From: RGIG7450 sp045577655
GTDB taxonomy: Bacteria > Bacillota > Clostridia > RUG12999
Length of the DNA: 42,250 nucleotides
Assembly: GCA_045577655.1 (NCBI GenBank)
Contig: JAZNIU010000009.1
Coordinates: 1 to 42,250 of the forward strand
Direction of reading: 5' to 3'
A program made the position numbers and the translations under genes. The notes below the pieces were generated by a model. That model saw nothing but the letters and a program-made list of their open reading frames with translations, ran no database searches and was not told where the DNA came from. Of this stretch, positions 22,466 through 31,208 are shown piece after piece (positions within the stretch are counted from its first letter, which is position 1; every line of letters begins with the position of its first letter).

Positions 22466-23181
22466 TGAAAAAATTTGTTTTAACAGTTCTTGCCTTTTTG
22501 GTTTTTGTCACACCGGTATCTGCAGCCATTCCAAAAGGAAACAACTTTGTGAGCGACGTTGCAAACGTTTTATCAGCTCAGACCGAGGACTATATAAACT
22601 CAAAGAGCGCTCAGTATAATGCGGACGGAACACAAATTGTTGTTGTCACAGTTCCCGACCTTGAAGGTCAGTCAATAGAAGATTATGCGTACGACCTTTT
22701 TAACGAGTGGGGAATTGGCGACGAAAAAGAAGACAAAGGCTTACTTATTATTTTGTCTACCGGCGACCGCAGAATACGAATCGAAGTGGGCGACGGAATG
22801 GAAGGCATTTTCAACGATGCTAAAACAGGCAGAATGATTGATATGCTTGCTTTGCCCTATTTGTCAGAAAACGACTATGATAAAGGAATAATAAGCCTGT
22901 ATGACGGGGTTATTGAAGTGTTGGGAGACCCTGAAGCATATAATGGGGAAAGTGGCAGAATAGACTACGAATCGATTGTTTCAATTATAATTTTAATTTT
23001 GCTCATCTGTCTATATATTGGCAGAGGCAGACGGGGCGGTGGCCACGGCGGACGCTACTACCGGACAGGCGGATGGTATGGCGGATTTGGTGGTTTTGGA
23101 GGCGGCTCCTCTTCAGGCGGCGGATTTGGCGGCTTTGGAGGAGGTTCTTCTTCCGGCGGTGGCTCATCACGAGGATTTTAA
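22465..23181 (+). CDS. TPM domain protein with Gly/Ser-rich tail (YgcG-like)
   Basis: 238 residues. Signal peptide (about 1-20, ending VSAA), then a TPM domain (about 28-155) with VSDVANVLSAQTEDYIN, the DGTQIVVVTVPDLEGQSIED stretch and GLLIILSTGDRRIRIEVGDG. A membrane helix (about 172-187) follows, then a basic RGRRGGG and a low-complexity tail of GFGGFGGGSSSGGG repeats, one near-duplicated. TPM proteins of this type are membrane-anchored and have been linked to photosystem repair in plants and to LemA in bacteria; the bacterial role is unknown. Last gene of the operon, closed by a strong terminator. Confidence 0.92.
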   Translation: MKKFVLTVLAFLVFVTPVSAAIPKGNNFVSDVANVLSAQTEDYINSKSAQYNADGTQIVVVTVPDLEGQSIEDYAYDLFNEWGIGDEKEDKGLLIILSTGDRRIRIEVGDGMEGIFNDAKTGRMIDMLALPYLSENDYDKGIISLYDGVIEVLGDPEAYNGESGRIDYESIVSIIILILLICLYIGRGRRGGGHGGRYYRTGGWYGGFGGFGGGSSSGGGFGGFGGGSSSGGGSSRGF

Positions 23182-23182
23182 A

Positions 23183-23222
23183 AAAAGTGTATTTCACATT
23201 TTTGTGTGAAATACACTTTTTT
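23183..23222. terminator. Bidirectional terminator between the TPM gene and the ABC exporter operon
   Basis: AAAAGTGTATTTCACA (23183-23198) pairs exactly with TGTGAAATACACTTTT (23205-23220), giving a 16-bp stem, with T-runs on both strands. It separates two convergent operons. Confidence 0.93.
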
Positions 23223-25037
23223 CTATATTGCAAGACCGGTTTTAAACTGACTGTTATAAAGATTTGCATAAAATCCGTTTTTCTCTATCAGCTCTTCGTG
23301 GGTGCCACGCTCAACAATTTCGCCCTTGTCAATTACAAGAATGACATCGGCATTTTTTATTGTTGAAAGACGATGGGCAATAACAAAACTGGTACACCCT
23401 TCTGTCAGAACTTTTAGTGCTTCCTGGATTTTCTGCTCGGTTCGTGTGTCGATGGAAGAAGTTGCTTCATCAAGAATAAGAACCTGCGGACGGGACAACA
23501 TTGCACGGGCGATGGCAATCAGCTGGCGTTGTCCCTGGGACAAGTCATTTCCGTTATCCGAAAGGATTGTGTCATATCCATTTTCAAGCTGAATAATAAA
23601 TGAATGGGCGCCCGCTTTTTTTGCTGATTCAATAACTTCTTCGCGGGAAGCAGTGAGGTTGCCGTACCGTATGTTATCGAGCACGCTTTCGGAAAAAAGA
23701 TATGTGTCCTGCAGAACCATCCCCACAGTACCTCTTAAACTGTCTGCGGTGAGTTCTTCAATGTTTTTTCCGTCAAAAGTAATTTCTCCGCTGTCAATGT
23801 GGTAAAACCTTGTAAGAAGGCTTATAATTGTGGTTTTGCCCGCACCCGTCGGACCAACTATTGCAACAGTCTGGCCGGGCTTGGCGTCAAAGACGGCATT
23901 TTTTAAAACAGGTTTGTTTTCTATATACGAAAAAGTAACATTTTTAAAAGCAATTTCTCCGTGAGAATTTGTAATAGGTTTGGCTTCCGGTAAATCGGTT
24001 TCCTTTTCCTCGTCCATAACTTCAAAAACACGTTCAGCTCCCGCCAACGCCGATTGAAGTGTGTTTATAATGTTAGCAATCTCGTTTATCGGTCGTGAAA
24101 AGTTTTTGGAATATATCAAAAAGGTGAAAATTATTCCGGGGGTAATATTACTTCCTGAAACTATCATATAACCGCCCACAACTGCAATTGCCAGGTAACT
24201 TATGTTGTTTATCATATTCATTATCGGGCCGATTACGCCGGATAATCCCTGGGAAAGCTGGGAGCTTATCCTGAGCCGTTCATTTATCTTTTTGAAACTG
24301 GTTATATTCTTTTCTTCCTGACCAAAAAGAATAATGGCTTTTTGCCCCGAAATCATTTCTTCAACAAAACCGTTAAGTGCGCCAAGCTCTTTTTGCTGGC
24401 TGCGGAAATACTTTGACGTAAACTTCATAACACTTCTTGTAATAATTAGCATTAAAGGAATTGTCATAAGCACCAAAATAGTTAAAGACGGGCTTATCAG
24501 AAGCATGGCAATAAGAGTTCCCACAATGTTTATAACACCTGAAATAAGCTGAGCAACACTCTGTGAAAGGGTCATATTTATATTGTCCACGTCGTTTGTG
24601 AGTCGGCTCATCAGGTCTCCGCCTGACGTAGAGTCAAAATATTTCAGCGGAAGTTTTAAAACAGAAGAGAAAAGGTCTGTTCTTATTGTTGCAGAAGTAT
24701 TCTGCGATACTTTTATCATATTGGAATGTATAAAGTAGGTGCACAAAGCTGATACAACCTGAACAGAGAGAATTATTCCGCAGATAAGTGCAAGTTTTTT
24801 TATGTCAAAAGCCGTTATACAATCGTCAATTGCAATTCCGTTAAGTCTGGTTCCTAAAATGCCGAAAACAGAGGTTGCTGCTGAGAGTATAAAAGATATT
24901 ATAAGGTTTAACCGATAGGGTTTCATATAACCTATAAGTCTTTTAAGAGTTTCTTTTGCATTTTTAAGTTTAACCTTTTCGTGTATCATACCCGGACCGC
25001 CAGGACGGCCACCGGGACCGCGTCTGAAATTACCCAT
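23223..25037 (-). CDS. ABC multidrug-type exporter half-transporter, catalytically complete subunit
   Basis: 604 residues from ATG 25037 (MGNFRRGPGGRPGGPGM), which follows GAGGAGG; the frame is open to 25073 without an SD. The start overlaps the end of the first subunit by 8 bp. Six membrane helices (about 45-320) precede an ATPase domain with Walker A GPTGAGKTT, signature LSQGQRQLIAIARAM, Walker B VLILDEATSSID with catalytic Glu, and switch His in VIAHRLST. Paired with the degenerate subunit upstream it should form one heterodimeric exporter like BmrCD or TM287/288. The MarR gene at the operon start suggests induction by a toxic compound. Confidence 0.93.
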   Translation of the reverse strand: MGNFRRGPGGRPGGPGMIHEKVKLKNAKETLKRLIGYMKPYRLNLIISFILSAATSVFGILGTRLNGIAIDDCITAFDIKKLALICGIILSVQVVSALCTYFIHSNMIKVSQNTSATIRTDLFSSVLKLPLKYFDSTSGGDLMSRLTNDVDNINMTLSQSVAQLISGVINIVGTLIAMLLISPSLTILVLMTIPLMLIITRSVMKFTSKYFRSQQKELGALNGFVEEMISGQKAIILFGQEEKNITSFKKINERLRISSQLSQGLSGVIGPIMNMINNISYLAIAVVGGYMIVSGSNITPGIIFTFLIYSKNFSRPINEIANIINTLQSALAGAERVFEVMDEEKETDLPEAKPITNSHGEIAFKNVTFSYIENKPVLKNAVFDAKPGQTVAIVGPTGAGKTTIISLLTRFYHIDSGEITFDGKNIEELTADSLRGTVGMVLQDTYLFSESVLDNIRYGNLTASREEVIESAKKAGAHSFIIQLENGYDTILSDNGNDLSQGQRQLIAIARAMLSRPQVLILDEATSSIDTRTEQKIQEALKVLTEGCTSFVIAHRLSTIKNADVILVIDKGEIVERGTHEELIEKNGFYANLYNSQFKTGLAI

Positions 25038-26757
25038 TAACAACCGCCTCCTCTCCAAGCTGTGAAACCACAATGCTTTTATACACAGGACTTTCCTGCA
25101 AAAGCTGCGAATGTGTTCCCATAGCAGAAATTTTGCCGTTTTCCAGAAGTATTATCTTGTCACAGTGCATAACACCGGAAATTCGCTGGGCGATTATAAA
25201 TGTTGTGCAATCGAAAACATTTTCTCGGAGTGTTGCCTGCAGTTTTGCTTCGGTTGCAGTGTCCAGTGCACTTGAAGAGTCGTCCAATATAAGAATTTTC
25301 GGATTTCTTACAAGAGTACGGGCGATGGAAAGCCGTTGTTTTTGTCCGCCCGAAAAGTTTTTTGCGCGTTGCTCCACCGGGGCATTATGTTTTTCCGGAA
25401 GAGAGTTAACAAATTCGGACGCTTGTGCAAGGTCGAGCGCAACCGACATCTCTTGTGGGTTTGCATCTTCTTTTCCTTGCTTTAAATTGTCGGCTATTGT
25501 GCCCGAAAAAAGTATGCTTTCCTGGAGAACAACACCGATGTTTGTTCGAAGCTCAGCGGTTTTAATGTTTTTAACATTTTTTCCACCAATTAAAATCTCG
25601 CCTTTTGTAACATCATAAAGACGGGGAATTAAAAGGGAAAGTGTGCTTTTGCCCGAACCGGTAGCGCCGATAATCCCTATTGTTTCACCCCGGGCTGCTT
25701 TGAAAGAAATATCTTCTAAAACCCAGCTGCCCGAATCGTTGTATTTGAAGAAAACATTTTTGAACTCAACATCATAGTTTTCCACGCCCTCCGCATCATC
25801 GGAGGAGAATATGGAGGGGCTGGTATCAAAAACTTCGTTTATTCTGTCTGCTGAAACTTTTGCACGGGTAAGAAATATAATATGCATAACCGACATAGTC
25901 AGCGACATCATAATCTGTGTGAGATAGTTTATAAAAGCCATAATCTCACCCGTTTCAATTCCGCCGACAGTAAACATTTTGCCGCCAAACCACAAAACAG
26001 CAACAATTGACAGCTGAAGCAGAACGTGAATAATGGGCCAGAGCAGAATTGTTATACCCTGCGATTTCATGCTGATTGTCTTTAAATTGTCATTTGCATT
26101 TTTAAATCTCTTTTTTTCGTGGTTCTGACCGACAAATGCTTTTATAACCCTAATGCCGTGCAGGTTTTCTCTCATAACGGTATTTACCCTGTCTATAGCT
26201 TTTTGCACGCCTGCAAAAAGAGGCATTGATTTTGATATTACAAAAATCATTGTAATAATTATGGATGGTATAAGAAAAATGAAAACGACAGAAAGCTTAG
26301 GACTTATTTTAAACGCCATTATAATGCCGCCCAAAAACAGAAGAGGGGAGCGAACCATAACTCGCAGGGACATAAGCACCATATTCTGAATTTGTGTGAC
26401 ATCGTTTGTTATTCTTGTTATAAAGGAAGATGTTTTGAATTTGTCTATTTCAGCATAAGAAAATTTCTGTATCTTTGAAAACAGACTGTTTCTGAGCTCT
26501 GTAGCAAAGGAGGAAGCTGCAAAAGCTGCAAAAACAGAGCAGCCAACACCGCCAATAATTCCGGCAAAAGCAAAGGTGAGCATTTTGCCGCCTGTTTTAA
26601 GAATATACCCAACATCGCCGTTTGCAACGCCAACGTCTATTATATCCGCCATAAGAGTTGGTTGATAAAGGTCCATTGTAACTTCAAGCAACATAAAAAG
26701 AGGTGCAAGAAGTGCAAAGTACCATCGCTTTTTTAAAAATCTGAGAAGCTTTATCAT
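25030..26757 (-). CDS. ABC multidrug-type exporter half-transporter, degenerate-site subunit
   Basis: 575 residues: six membrane helices (about 15-300), then an ATPase domain with Walker A GATGSGKST and signature FSGGQKQRLSIARTL. Two key residues are altered as in the asymmetric partner of heterodimeric exporters: the catalytic Glu after Walker B is Asp (LILDDSSSALD), and the switch His is Gln (IIAQRIS). Such subunits form one non-hydrolytic ATP site and depend on the partner, here the next gene. ATG 26757 starts 8 bp after the end of the MarR gene. The alterations look like family features, not decay. Confidence 0.93.
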   Translation of the reverse strand: MIKLLRFLKKRWYFALLAPLFMLLEVTMDLYQPTLMADIIDVGVANGDVGYILKTGGKMLTFAFAGIIGGVGCSVFAAFAASSFATELRNSLFSKIQKFSYAEIDKFKTSSFITRITNDVTQIQNMVLMSLRVMVRSPLLFLGGIIMAFKISPKLSVVFIFLIPSIIITMIFVISKSMPLFAGVQKAIDRVNTVMRENLHGIRVIKAFVGQNHEKKRFKNANDNLKTISMKSQGITILLWPIIHVLLQLSIVAVLWFGGKMFTVGGIETGEIMAFINYLTQIMMSLTMSVMHIIFLTRAKVSADRINEVFDTSPSIFSSDDAEGVENYDVEFKNVFFKYNDSGSWVLEDISFKAARGETIGIIGATGSGKSTLSLLIPRLYDVTKGEILIGGKNVKNIKTAELRTNIGVVLQESILFSGTIADNLKQGKEDANPQEMSVALDLAQASEFVNSLPEKHNAPVEQRAKNFSGGQKQRLSIARTLVRNPKILILDDSSSALDTATEAKLQATLRENVFDCTTFIIAQRISGVMHCDKIILLENGKISAMGTHSQLLQESPVYKSIVVSQLGEEAVVNG

Positions 26758-26764
26758 ATCGCCT

Positions 26765-27205
26765 TTAGTCCTTTCTCATAACATCAATGAGGTTACAGAT
26801 TCTTTCAAGAGAAGAAAGAAAATCGTCTCTTTCTTTTTCTGAAAGTTTGCCTAATAAAAAGTCTATACGGTTATTTGTATCTTTATTGATATCGGACGCA
26901 ATTTTTTTGCCTTCGGGAGTTGTTTCAAGGTAAATAATCCGTCGGTCGTTGTTACATCTTATTCTTCTGATATATCCCATTTGTTCAAGACTGTCTGCAA
27001 CAGTTGTGAAAGCACCTTTTGTGAGACAGAGCCTACGGCTCACTTCGCTCATAGGAACAGGACCTTCAAAAGCAATAAACATAAGCACACCCTTTTGGGT
27101 GCGGTTGAAAGAGGGGAGAAGAGAATTTTCGCTTACACCCGAAAAAATATATTTTTGAAATCCGCCGATTTTGCGGAATCCTTCAAGAACAAAAGATTTT
27201 TTCAT
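26765..27205 (-). CDS. MarR family transcriptional regulator
   Basis: 146-residue winged-helix regulator. The DNA-binding core is about 50-105 (EVSRRLCLTKGAFTTVADSL then the wing GYIRRIRCNNDRRIIYLETT), with flanking helices for dimer formation. MarR proteins usually repress their own operon and a neighbouring efflux system and let go on binding a phenolic or drug ligand. Here it is first in a three-gene operon with two ABC exporter genes, and a long inverted repeat covers its promoter, so autoregulation is likely. ATG 27205 has GAGGTG upstream. Confidence 0.93.
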   Translation of the reverse strand: MKKSFVLEGFRKIGGFQKYIFSGVSENSLLPSFNRTQKGVLMFIAFEGPVPMSEVSRRLCLTKGAFTTVADSLEQMGYIRRIRCNNDRRIIYLETTPEGKKIASDINKDTNNRIDFLLGKLSEKERDDFLSSLERICNLIDVMRKD

Positions 27206-27225
27206 ACAATCTCACCTCGTAATTA

Positions 27226-27254
27226 GTTTGTTTTAAAACTATTATAAAACAAAC
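27226..27254. promoter_or_regulatory. Probable MarR operator
   Basis: GTTTGTTTTAAA and TATAAAACAAAC are 12-bp inverted arms with one mismatch and a 5-bp spacer. The repeat covers the -10 box, so binding would block transcription. Confidence 0.6.
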
Positions 27255-27269
27255 AATAAAAAAAGTCAA
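27241..27269 (-). promoter_or_regulatory. Sigma-A promoter of the marR-ABC operon
   Basis: On the - strand TTGACT (27269-27264), a 17-bp spacer and TATAAT (27246-27241), 36 bp before the MarR start. Confidence 0.85.
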
Positions 27270-27287
27270 CAGTAATGGCCGAAAAAT

Positions 27288-27316
27288 GCATATTTAAAAT
27301 GTCTTTTTCATACAAT
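27288..27316 (+). promoter_or_regulatory. Sigma-E promoter of spoIVA
   Basis: GCATATT (27288-27294), a 14-bp spacer and CATACAAT (27309-27316). This is the textbook mother-cell sigma-E consensus with ideal spacing and fits the known timing of spoIVA. Confidence 0.9.
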
Positions 27317-27325
27317 TGTACAAAT

Positions 27326-27370
27326 GAAAATTCGAGAAGCCTTATCCGCCTACAGGTAAGGCGAATTTTC
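27326..27370 (+). other. Stem-loop in the spoIVA 5' leader
   Basis: GAAAATTC (27326-27333) pairs with GAATTTTC (27363-27370), and GCCTTA (27339-27344) with TAAGGC (27357-27362). Five bases bulge on the 5' side. No T-run follows, so it should not terminate. It lies between the sigma-E start and the SD. Confidence 0.6.
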
Positions 27371-27408
27371 GGACAAAAATATGAGTGTAGGAGGAAAGGC
27401 AGAAGAGT

Positions 27409-28878
27409 ATGGACAATATTTACCGGGATATTGCACAGAGGACACAGGGAGACATTTACATAGGTGTGGTTGGGCCTGTCAGAACGGGAAAATCCACATT
27501 TATAAAACGGTTTATGGACACAAAGGTTCTACCGGGAATTGATAACAGTTATAAAAGAGAGCGGGCTCGTGACGAACTGCCGCAAAGTGCTTCGGGGCGT
27601 ACAATAATGACAACCGAACCCAAGTTTGTGCCCAACGAAGCGATTGATATAAAAATAAACGGTGCAGACTGCAGAGTCAGAATGGTTGACTGTGTCGGTT
27701 ATATGGTTGACGGAGCTTTGGGCTCGGAGGAAGAGGGAACTGTCAGAATGGTGCAGACTCCGTGGCAGCAGGAGCCAATGCCATTTAATATGGCGGCGGA
27801 AATCGGAACAGAAAAGGTTATAAATGACCATTCCACTATAGGAATTGTGGTTACCACCGACGGCAGTATTACTGAAATTCCAAGAGAAAATTATGTGGAA
27901 GCAGAAAACAGGGTTATAAATGAACTAAAAAAAATAAACAAGCCTTTTGCGGTACTGCTAAATTCAAAAAATCCGGGCGGAGCCGAAGCAAAACAATTAA
28001 AAATGCAGTTAGAGGAAAGGCACAAGGTGCCTGTAATTGCAGTGTCTTGTGCACAGCTTGACGAGGCGGATATTGAGTCAATTCTTGAAACTGTTCTTTA
28101 TGAATTTCCACTTACGGAAATCGGTATAAATCTTCCCAGATGGCTGGATGCATTAAGCTACGAGCATCCGCTTAAAAATAAAATTTACACAACAATAAGA
28201 GATTGTCTTTGCGATGTCAGAAAAATAAATGATGCAAGAATGAAAATAAATGACATTGGCGAATATGATTATGCGGAAACTGTCAGAACAAGCAAAACAG
28301 ATTTGGGCAAAGGGATTATAAAAATTGATATTATAACGCCTGAAAAACTGTTTTATGATGTTTTGAGCGACAGTACAGGACTTGACATAACCACCGACGA
28401 CAAGCTTTTAAAATTGTTGCTTGAGCTGAAAGATATCAAGAAAAAATATGAGAAAATTGAGTATGCTCTTAAAGAAGTGGATGCTAAAGGGTACGGAATA
28501 GTATATCCGTCTATTGAAGAGCTTAAACTTGATGAGCCGGAGATTGTGAAACAGGGTAACAGATATGGTGTACGGCTTAAAGCGGCGGCACCCTCTCTGC
28601 ACCTTATAAAGGCCGAGATTGAAACTGAAGTAAGCCCTATTGTCGGTACTGAAAAACAGAGCGAGGAACTTGTGCATTCATTGCTGGATGAATTTGAGAA
28701 TGAACCGGAAAAAATCTGGGAATCAAACATTTTCGGAAAATCGCTTCACGAGCTTGTGAATGACGGACTTCATAACAAACTTTCGCGCATGCCCGACGAA
28801 TCAAGATTTAAAATTCAGGAGACTTTGCAGAAAATTATTAACGAGGGAAGCGGAGGGCTTATCTGCATAATTCTTTAA
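27409..28878 (+). CDS. spoIVA: Stage IV sporulation protein A (coat morphogenesis ATPase)
   Basis: 489 residues, family length. SpoIVA polymerises on the forespore surface by ATP hydrolysis and forms the base layer on which the coat is built; it is also needed for the cortex. N-terminal TRAFAC-type ATPase with Walker A GPVRTGKST (22-30), an SGRTIMTTEPKFVP switch region and VDCVGYMVDGALG. The middle domain is followed by a conserved C-terminus (NEGSGGLICIIL) used for membrane localisation through SpoVM. Single-gene unit with a sigma-E promoter, a structured leader and its own terminator. The coat proteins cotJA-C at the left of the window depend on this layer. Confidence 0.98.
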   Translation: MDNIYRDIAQRTQGDIYIGVVGPVRTGKSTFIKRFMDTKVLPGIDNSYKRERARDELPQSASGRTIMTTEPKFVPNEAIDIKINGADCRVRMVDCVGYMVDGALGSEEEGTVRMVQTPWQQEPMPFNMAAEIGTEKVINDHSTIGIVVTTDGSITEIPRENYVEAENRVINELKKINKPFAVLLNSKNPGGAEAKQLKMQLEERHKVPVIAVSCAQLDEADIESILETVLYEFPLTEIGINLPRWLDALSYEHPLKNKIYTTIRDCLCDVRKINDARMKINDIGEYDYAETVRTSKTDLGKGIIKIDIITPEKLFYDVLSDSTGLDITTDDKLLKLLLELKDIKKKYEKIEYALKEVDAKGYGIVYPSIEELKLDEPEIVKQGNRYGVRLKAAAPSLHLIKAEIETEVSPIVGTEKQSEELVHSLLDEFENEPEKIWESNIFGKSLHELVNDGLHNKLSRMPDESRFKIQETLQKIINEGSGGLICIIL

Positions 28879-28883
28879 AAAAG

Positions 28884-28912
28884 TGAGAGTATCTTAGATA
28901 CTCTCATTTTTA
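28884..28912 (+). terminator. spoIVA terminator
   Basis: TGAGAGTATC pairs with GATACTCTCA around TTA, followed by five T residues. Confidence 0.9.
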
Positions 28913-28914
28913 TG

Positions 28915-28943
28915 TTGACAAAGCAAAAAAACTGTTATAAACT
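28915..28943 (+). promoter_or_regulatory. Sigma-A promoter of the glycoside-hydrolase-like gene
   Basis: TTGACA (28915-28920), a 17-bp spacer and TAAACT (28938-28943). A TATAAA at 28936-28941 overlaps with shorter spacing. Confidence 0.65.
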
Positions 28944-28976
28944 GTGTTTATAGCAACAACAAAAGGAGAGTTGTAT

Positions 28977-31064
28977 ATGCTTCCAAAAGAAAAAAATTAT
29001 GAGTTCAGAAAGCGAATGCTTGAAATTCATAAAAAAGGAATAAGAGATGTTTCTCTTACTCTTGACGAAAAAGAATTTGAAATTAAAAACGGGATGAGCG
29101 TTGTTATTGATAAAAATGCATCGGTTGTAATTGAAACAGCAGCTAAAGATTTTATTGATTATCTTTATACGTCAATGGACATTTCTGTTATTTTGAAAAA
29201 AGGCACAGTGGCTGACGGAGAGATTTATGTCGGGACAAAAGCTGAAGTTTCGCTAGAACTTGGTGAAGCAAATTCATATAAAGGGTTTGTTGTTGAAACA
29301 ACAGAAAAAATAGTTATATGCGGGTTTGATGACCGCGGGGCAGCGCAGGCTCTTTATATGCTTGAAAACGAGATGTCGACAAGACGTGCGCCTTTTATTG
29401 AAAAAGGGACAGTCAGAAGGAAACCTCTCTTTTCTCCCAGAATGCTGCATTCCGGATATGGACTTGATGAGTTCCCCGACGAGCACCTGTCGGCAATTGC
29501 ACATTCAGGAAGAGATGCAATTCTGGTGTTTGCAAAAGGGCCGAATATCACTCCTTACGGATATCTCGATTTTAACGAACTTATACATCGTGCTGCAAAA
29601 TACGGGATTGATGTTTATGCATACAGTTACCTTAAAATAACCATGCATCCTGATGAGCCGGGAGCGGAAGAGGCATACGATGCGGTGTATGGTAAACTTT
29701 TCAGGGAATGTCCCGGGCTTAAGGGGATAACACTTGTTGGGGAAAGTGTTGAGTTTGCCAGCAAGGACCCTCGTGTTTCAAAATGCGGAGTGGCAGCAAA
29801 CCCCAACGAAATTCCGACCGGCAAACCAAGACCGGGCTGGTTCCCATGCGAAGACTTTCCAAAGTGGATTGAACTTGTTAAAAAAAGCGTAAGAAAATAT
29901 AATGCTGATGCGGATATTGTGTTCTGGACATACAACTGGGGCTGGGCTCCCGAAAAAGATAGAATTGCTCTTATTGAAAAGCTTCCAACAGACATTTCTC
30001 TTCAGGTTACTTATGAAATGTTCCACAAGTACGACCTTAACGGCATAACAGAATGTTGTTCCGACTACACACTGGTATTTGAGGGACCGGGTGAATATTT
30101 CACTTCTGAGGCGGAAGCGGCAAAAAAACGCGGTATAAGACTCTATTCCATGACAAATACAGGAGGTCTTACCTGGGATATGGGTGTTATCCCTTATGAA
30201 CCAATGCCATACCAGTGGATGAGAAGATATAAGGGGCTTAGAAAATATAACGAAAGTTGCGGACTCTGCGGTCTTATGGAATCTCACCATTTTGGATTTT
30301 ATCCTTCGTTTATAGGAGACCTTTCCAATTATGCACTTTGTCAGACTGAAAAATCTATGGAAGAACATTTGAAAGATTCACTGCAGAAATGGTTTGGAAC
30401 AGAAAATGTTTCGTCCGTTGACAAAGCTTTGAAATGCTGGAGCGAAGCTATAAGAAAATTCACTCCATCCAACGAAGACCAGTATGGTCCGTTCAGAGTT
30501 GGTCCCTCCTATCCGCTGGTGCTTAAAAGAGTTGTAAATGTTCCGTGTTTTGATTATGCGATGTTTAAAGATATTTGTTATACCGACTATCCGAAATATC
30601 CGAGTGAAGACCAACCTCAAAATACGGTTGAGGGTCTTAGAATTCCTAAAGAAATTCCTTCTCTTGAAGAGGCAAAAAAACTTATGGCAGAGGGAATTGA
30701 AATTCTGGAAGTGGCAGAAAATAAAAACGAGGAACTGTTAAGACTTATAAATTTAGGAAAATTTATTGTAACCATTTTAAAAACGGGAATAAATGTTAAA
30801 AAATGGTATATCAATAAAGCCAGACTTCTTGTTGAACAGGACAAGAAAGAAATTGACAAGATTTTTGAGGATATGATAAAAATTGCAGAGGATGAAATAG
30901 AAAATGCAAAGTCTGCAATACCGCTTGTCGAACAGGATTCCAGACTTGGTTATGAACCGAGTATGGAATATGTTTGCCACAAGGAAAACATAGAATGGAA
31001 AATCAGACATACAAGATATGTTATAGACACCGAAATTCCAAAATATCGCAAAAGATTCAATTAG
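28977..31064 (+). CDS. Glycoside-hydrolase-like protein (GH20-type N-terminal domain plus TIM-barrel), substrate unknown
   Basis: 695 residues from ATG 28977, which has AAGGAGAG upstream; the frame is open to 28944 without an SD. No signal peptide, so cytosolic. The N-terminal part (about 35-140) has the split beta-domain seen before GH20 and GH67 barrels, ending YKGFVVETTEKIVICGFDDR and GAAQALYMLENEM. The central part looks like a TIM barrel: KPLFSPRMLHSGYG, ITLVGESVEFASKDPR, VFWTYNWGWAPEKD and NTGGLTWDMG. The C-terminal 170 residues are helical. GH20 enzymes remove terminal N-acetylhexosamine; I cannot identify the catalytic acid pair here, so the activity is open. Monocistronic, between spoIVA and the SASP gene, with a sigma-A type promoter. 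Confidence 0.7.
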   Translation: MLPKEKNYEFRKRMLEIHKKGIRDVSLTLDEKEFEIKNGMSVVIDKNASVVIETAAKDFIDYLYTSMDISVILKKGTVADGEIYVGTKAEVSLELGEANSYKGFVVETTEKIVICGFDDRGAAQALYMLENEMSTRRAPFIEKGTVRRKPLFSPRMLHSGYGLDEFPDEHLSAIAHSGRDAILVFAKGPNITPYGYLDFNELIHRAAKYGIDVYAYSYLKITMHPDEPGAEEAYDAVYGKLFRECPGLKGITLVGESVEFASKDPRVSKCGVAANPNEIPTGKPRPGWFPCEDFPKWIELVKKSVRKYNADADIVFWTYNWGWAPEKDRIALIEKLPTDISLQVTYEMFHKYDLNGITECCSDYTLVFEGPGEYFTSEAEAAKKRGIRLYSMTNTGGLTWDMGVIPYEPMPYQWMRRYKGLRKYNESCGLCGLMESHHFGFYPSFIGDLSNYALCQTEKSMEEHLKDSLQKWFGTENVSSVDKALKCWSEAIRKFTPSNEDQYGPFRVGPSYPLVLKRVVNVPCFDYAMFKDICYTDYPKYPSEDQPQNTVEGLRIPKEIPSLEEAKKLMAEGIEILEVAENKNEELLRLINLGKFIVTILKTGINVKKWYINKARLLVEQDKKEIDKIFEDMIKIAEDEIENAKSAIPLVEQDSRLGYEPSMEYVCHKENIEWKIRHTRYVIDTEIPKYRKRFN

Positions 31065-31094
31065 AAAAAACCGGGAAATTTTCCCGGTTTTTTT
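31065..31094 (+). terminator. Terminator of the glycoside-hydrolase-like gene
   Basis: AAAAAACCGGGAAA and TTTCCCGGTTTTTT form a stem that continues into a T-run. Confidence 0.9.
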
Positions 31095-31208
31095 ATTTCA
31101 AATAATTACCTTTATGTTTTGAAATTACCAGCATATTAAAAAGTATGCTACATAAAATATTATTGCACACAAAAGGTGCGAAAAATTGAAAAACAGAGGT
31201 GAAAACAA

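Noticed and set aside
31125..31200. Full sigma-G promoter for the SASP gene
   Set aside because: A CATATTA -10 match exists at 31133-31139, but no GNATR-type -35 box lies 17-18 bp upstream, so I list it only as a remark.
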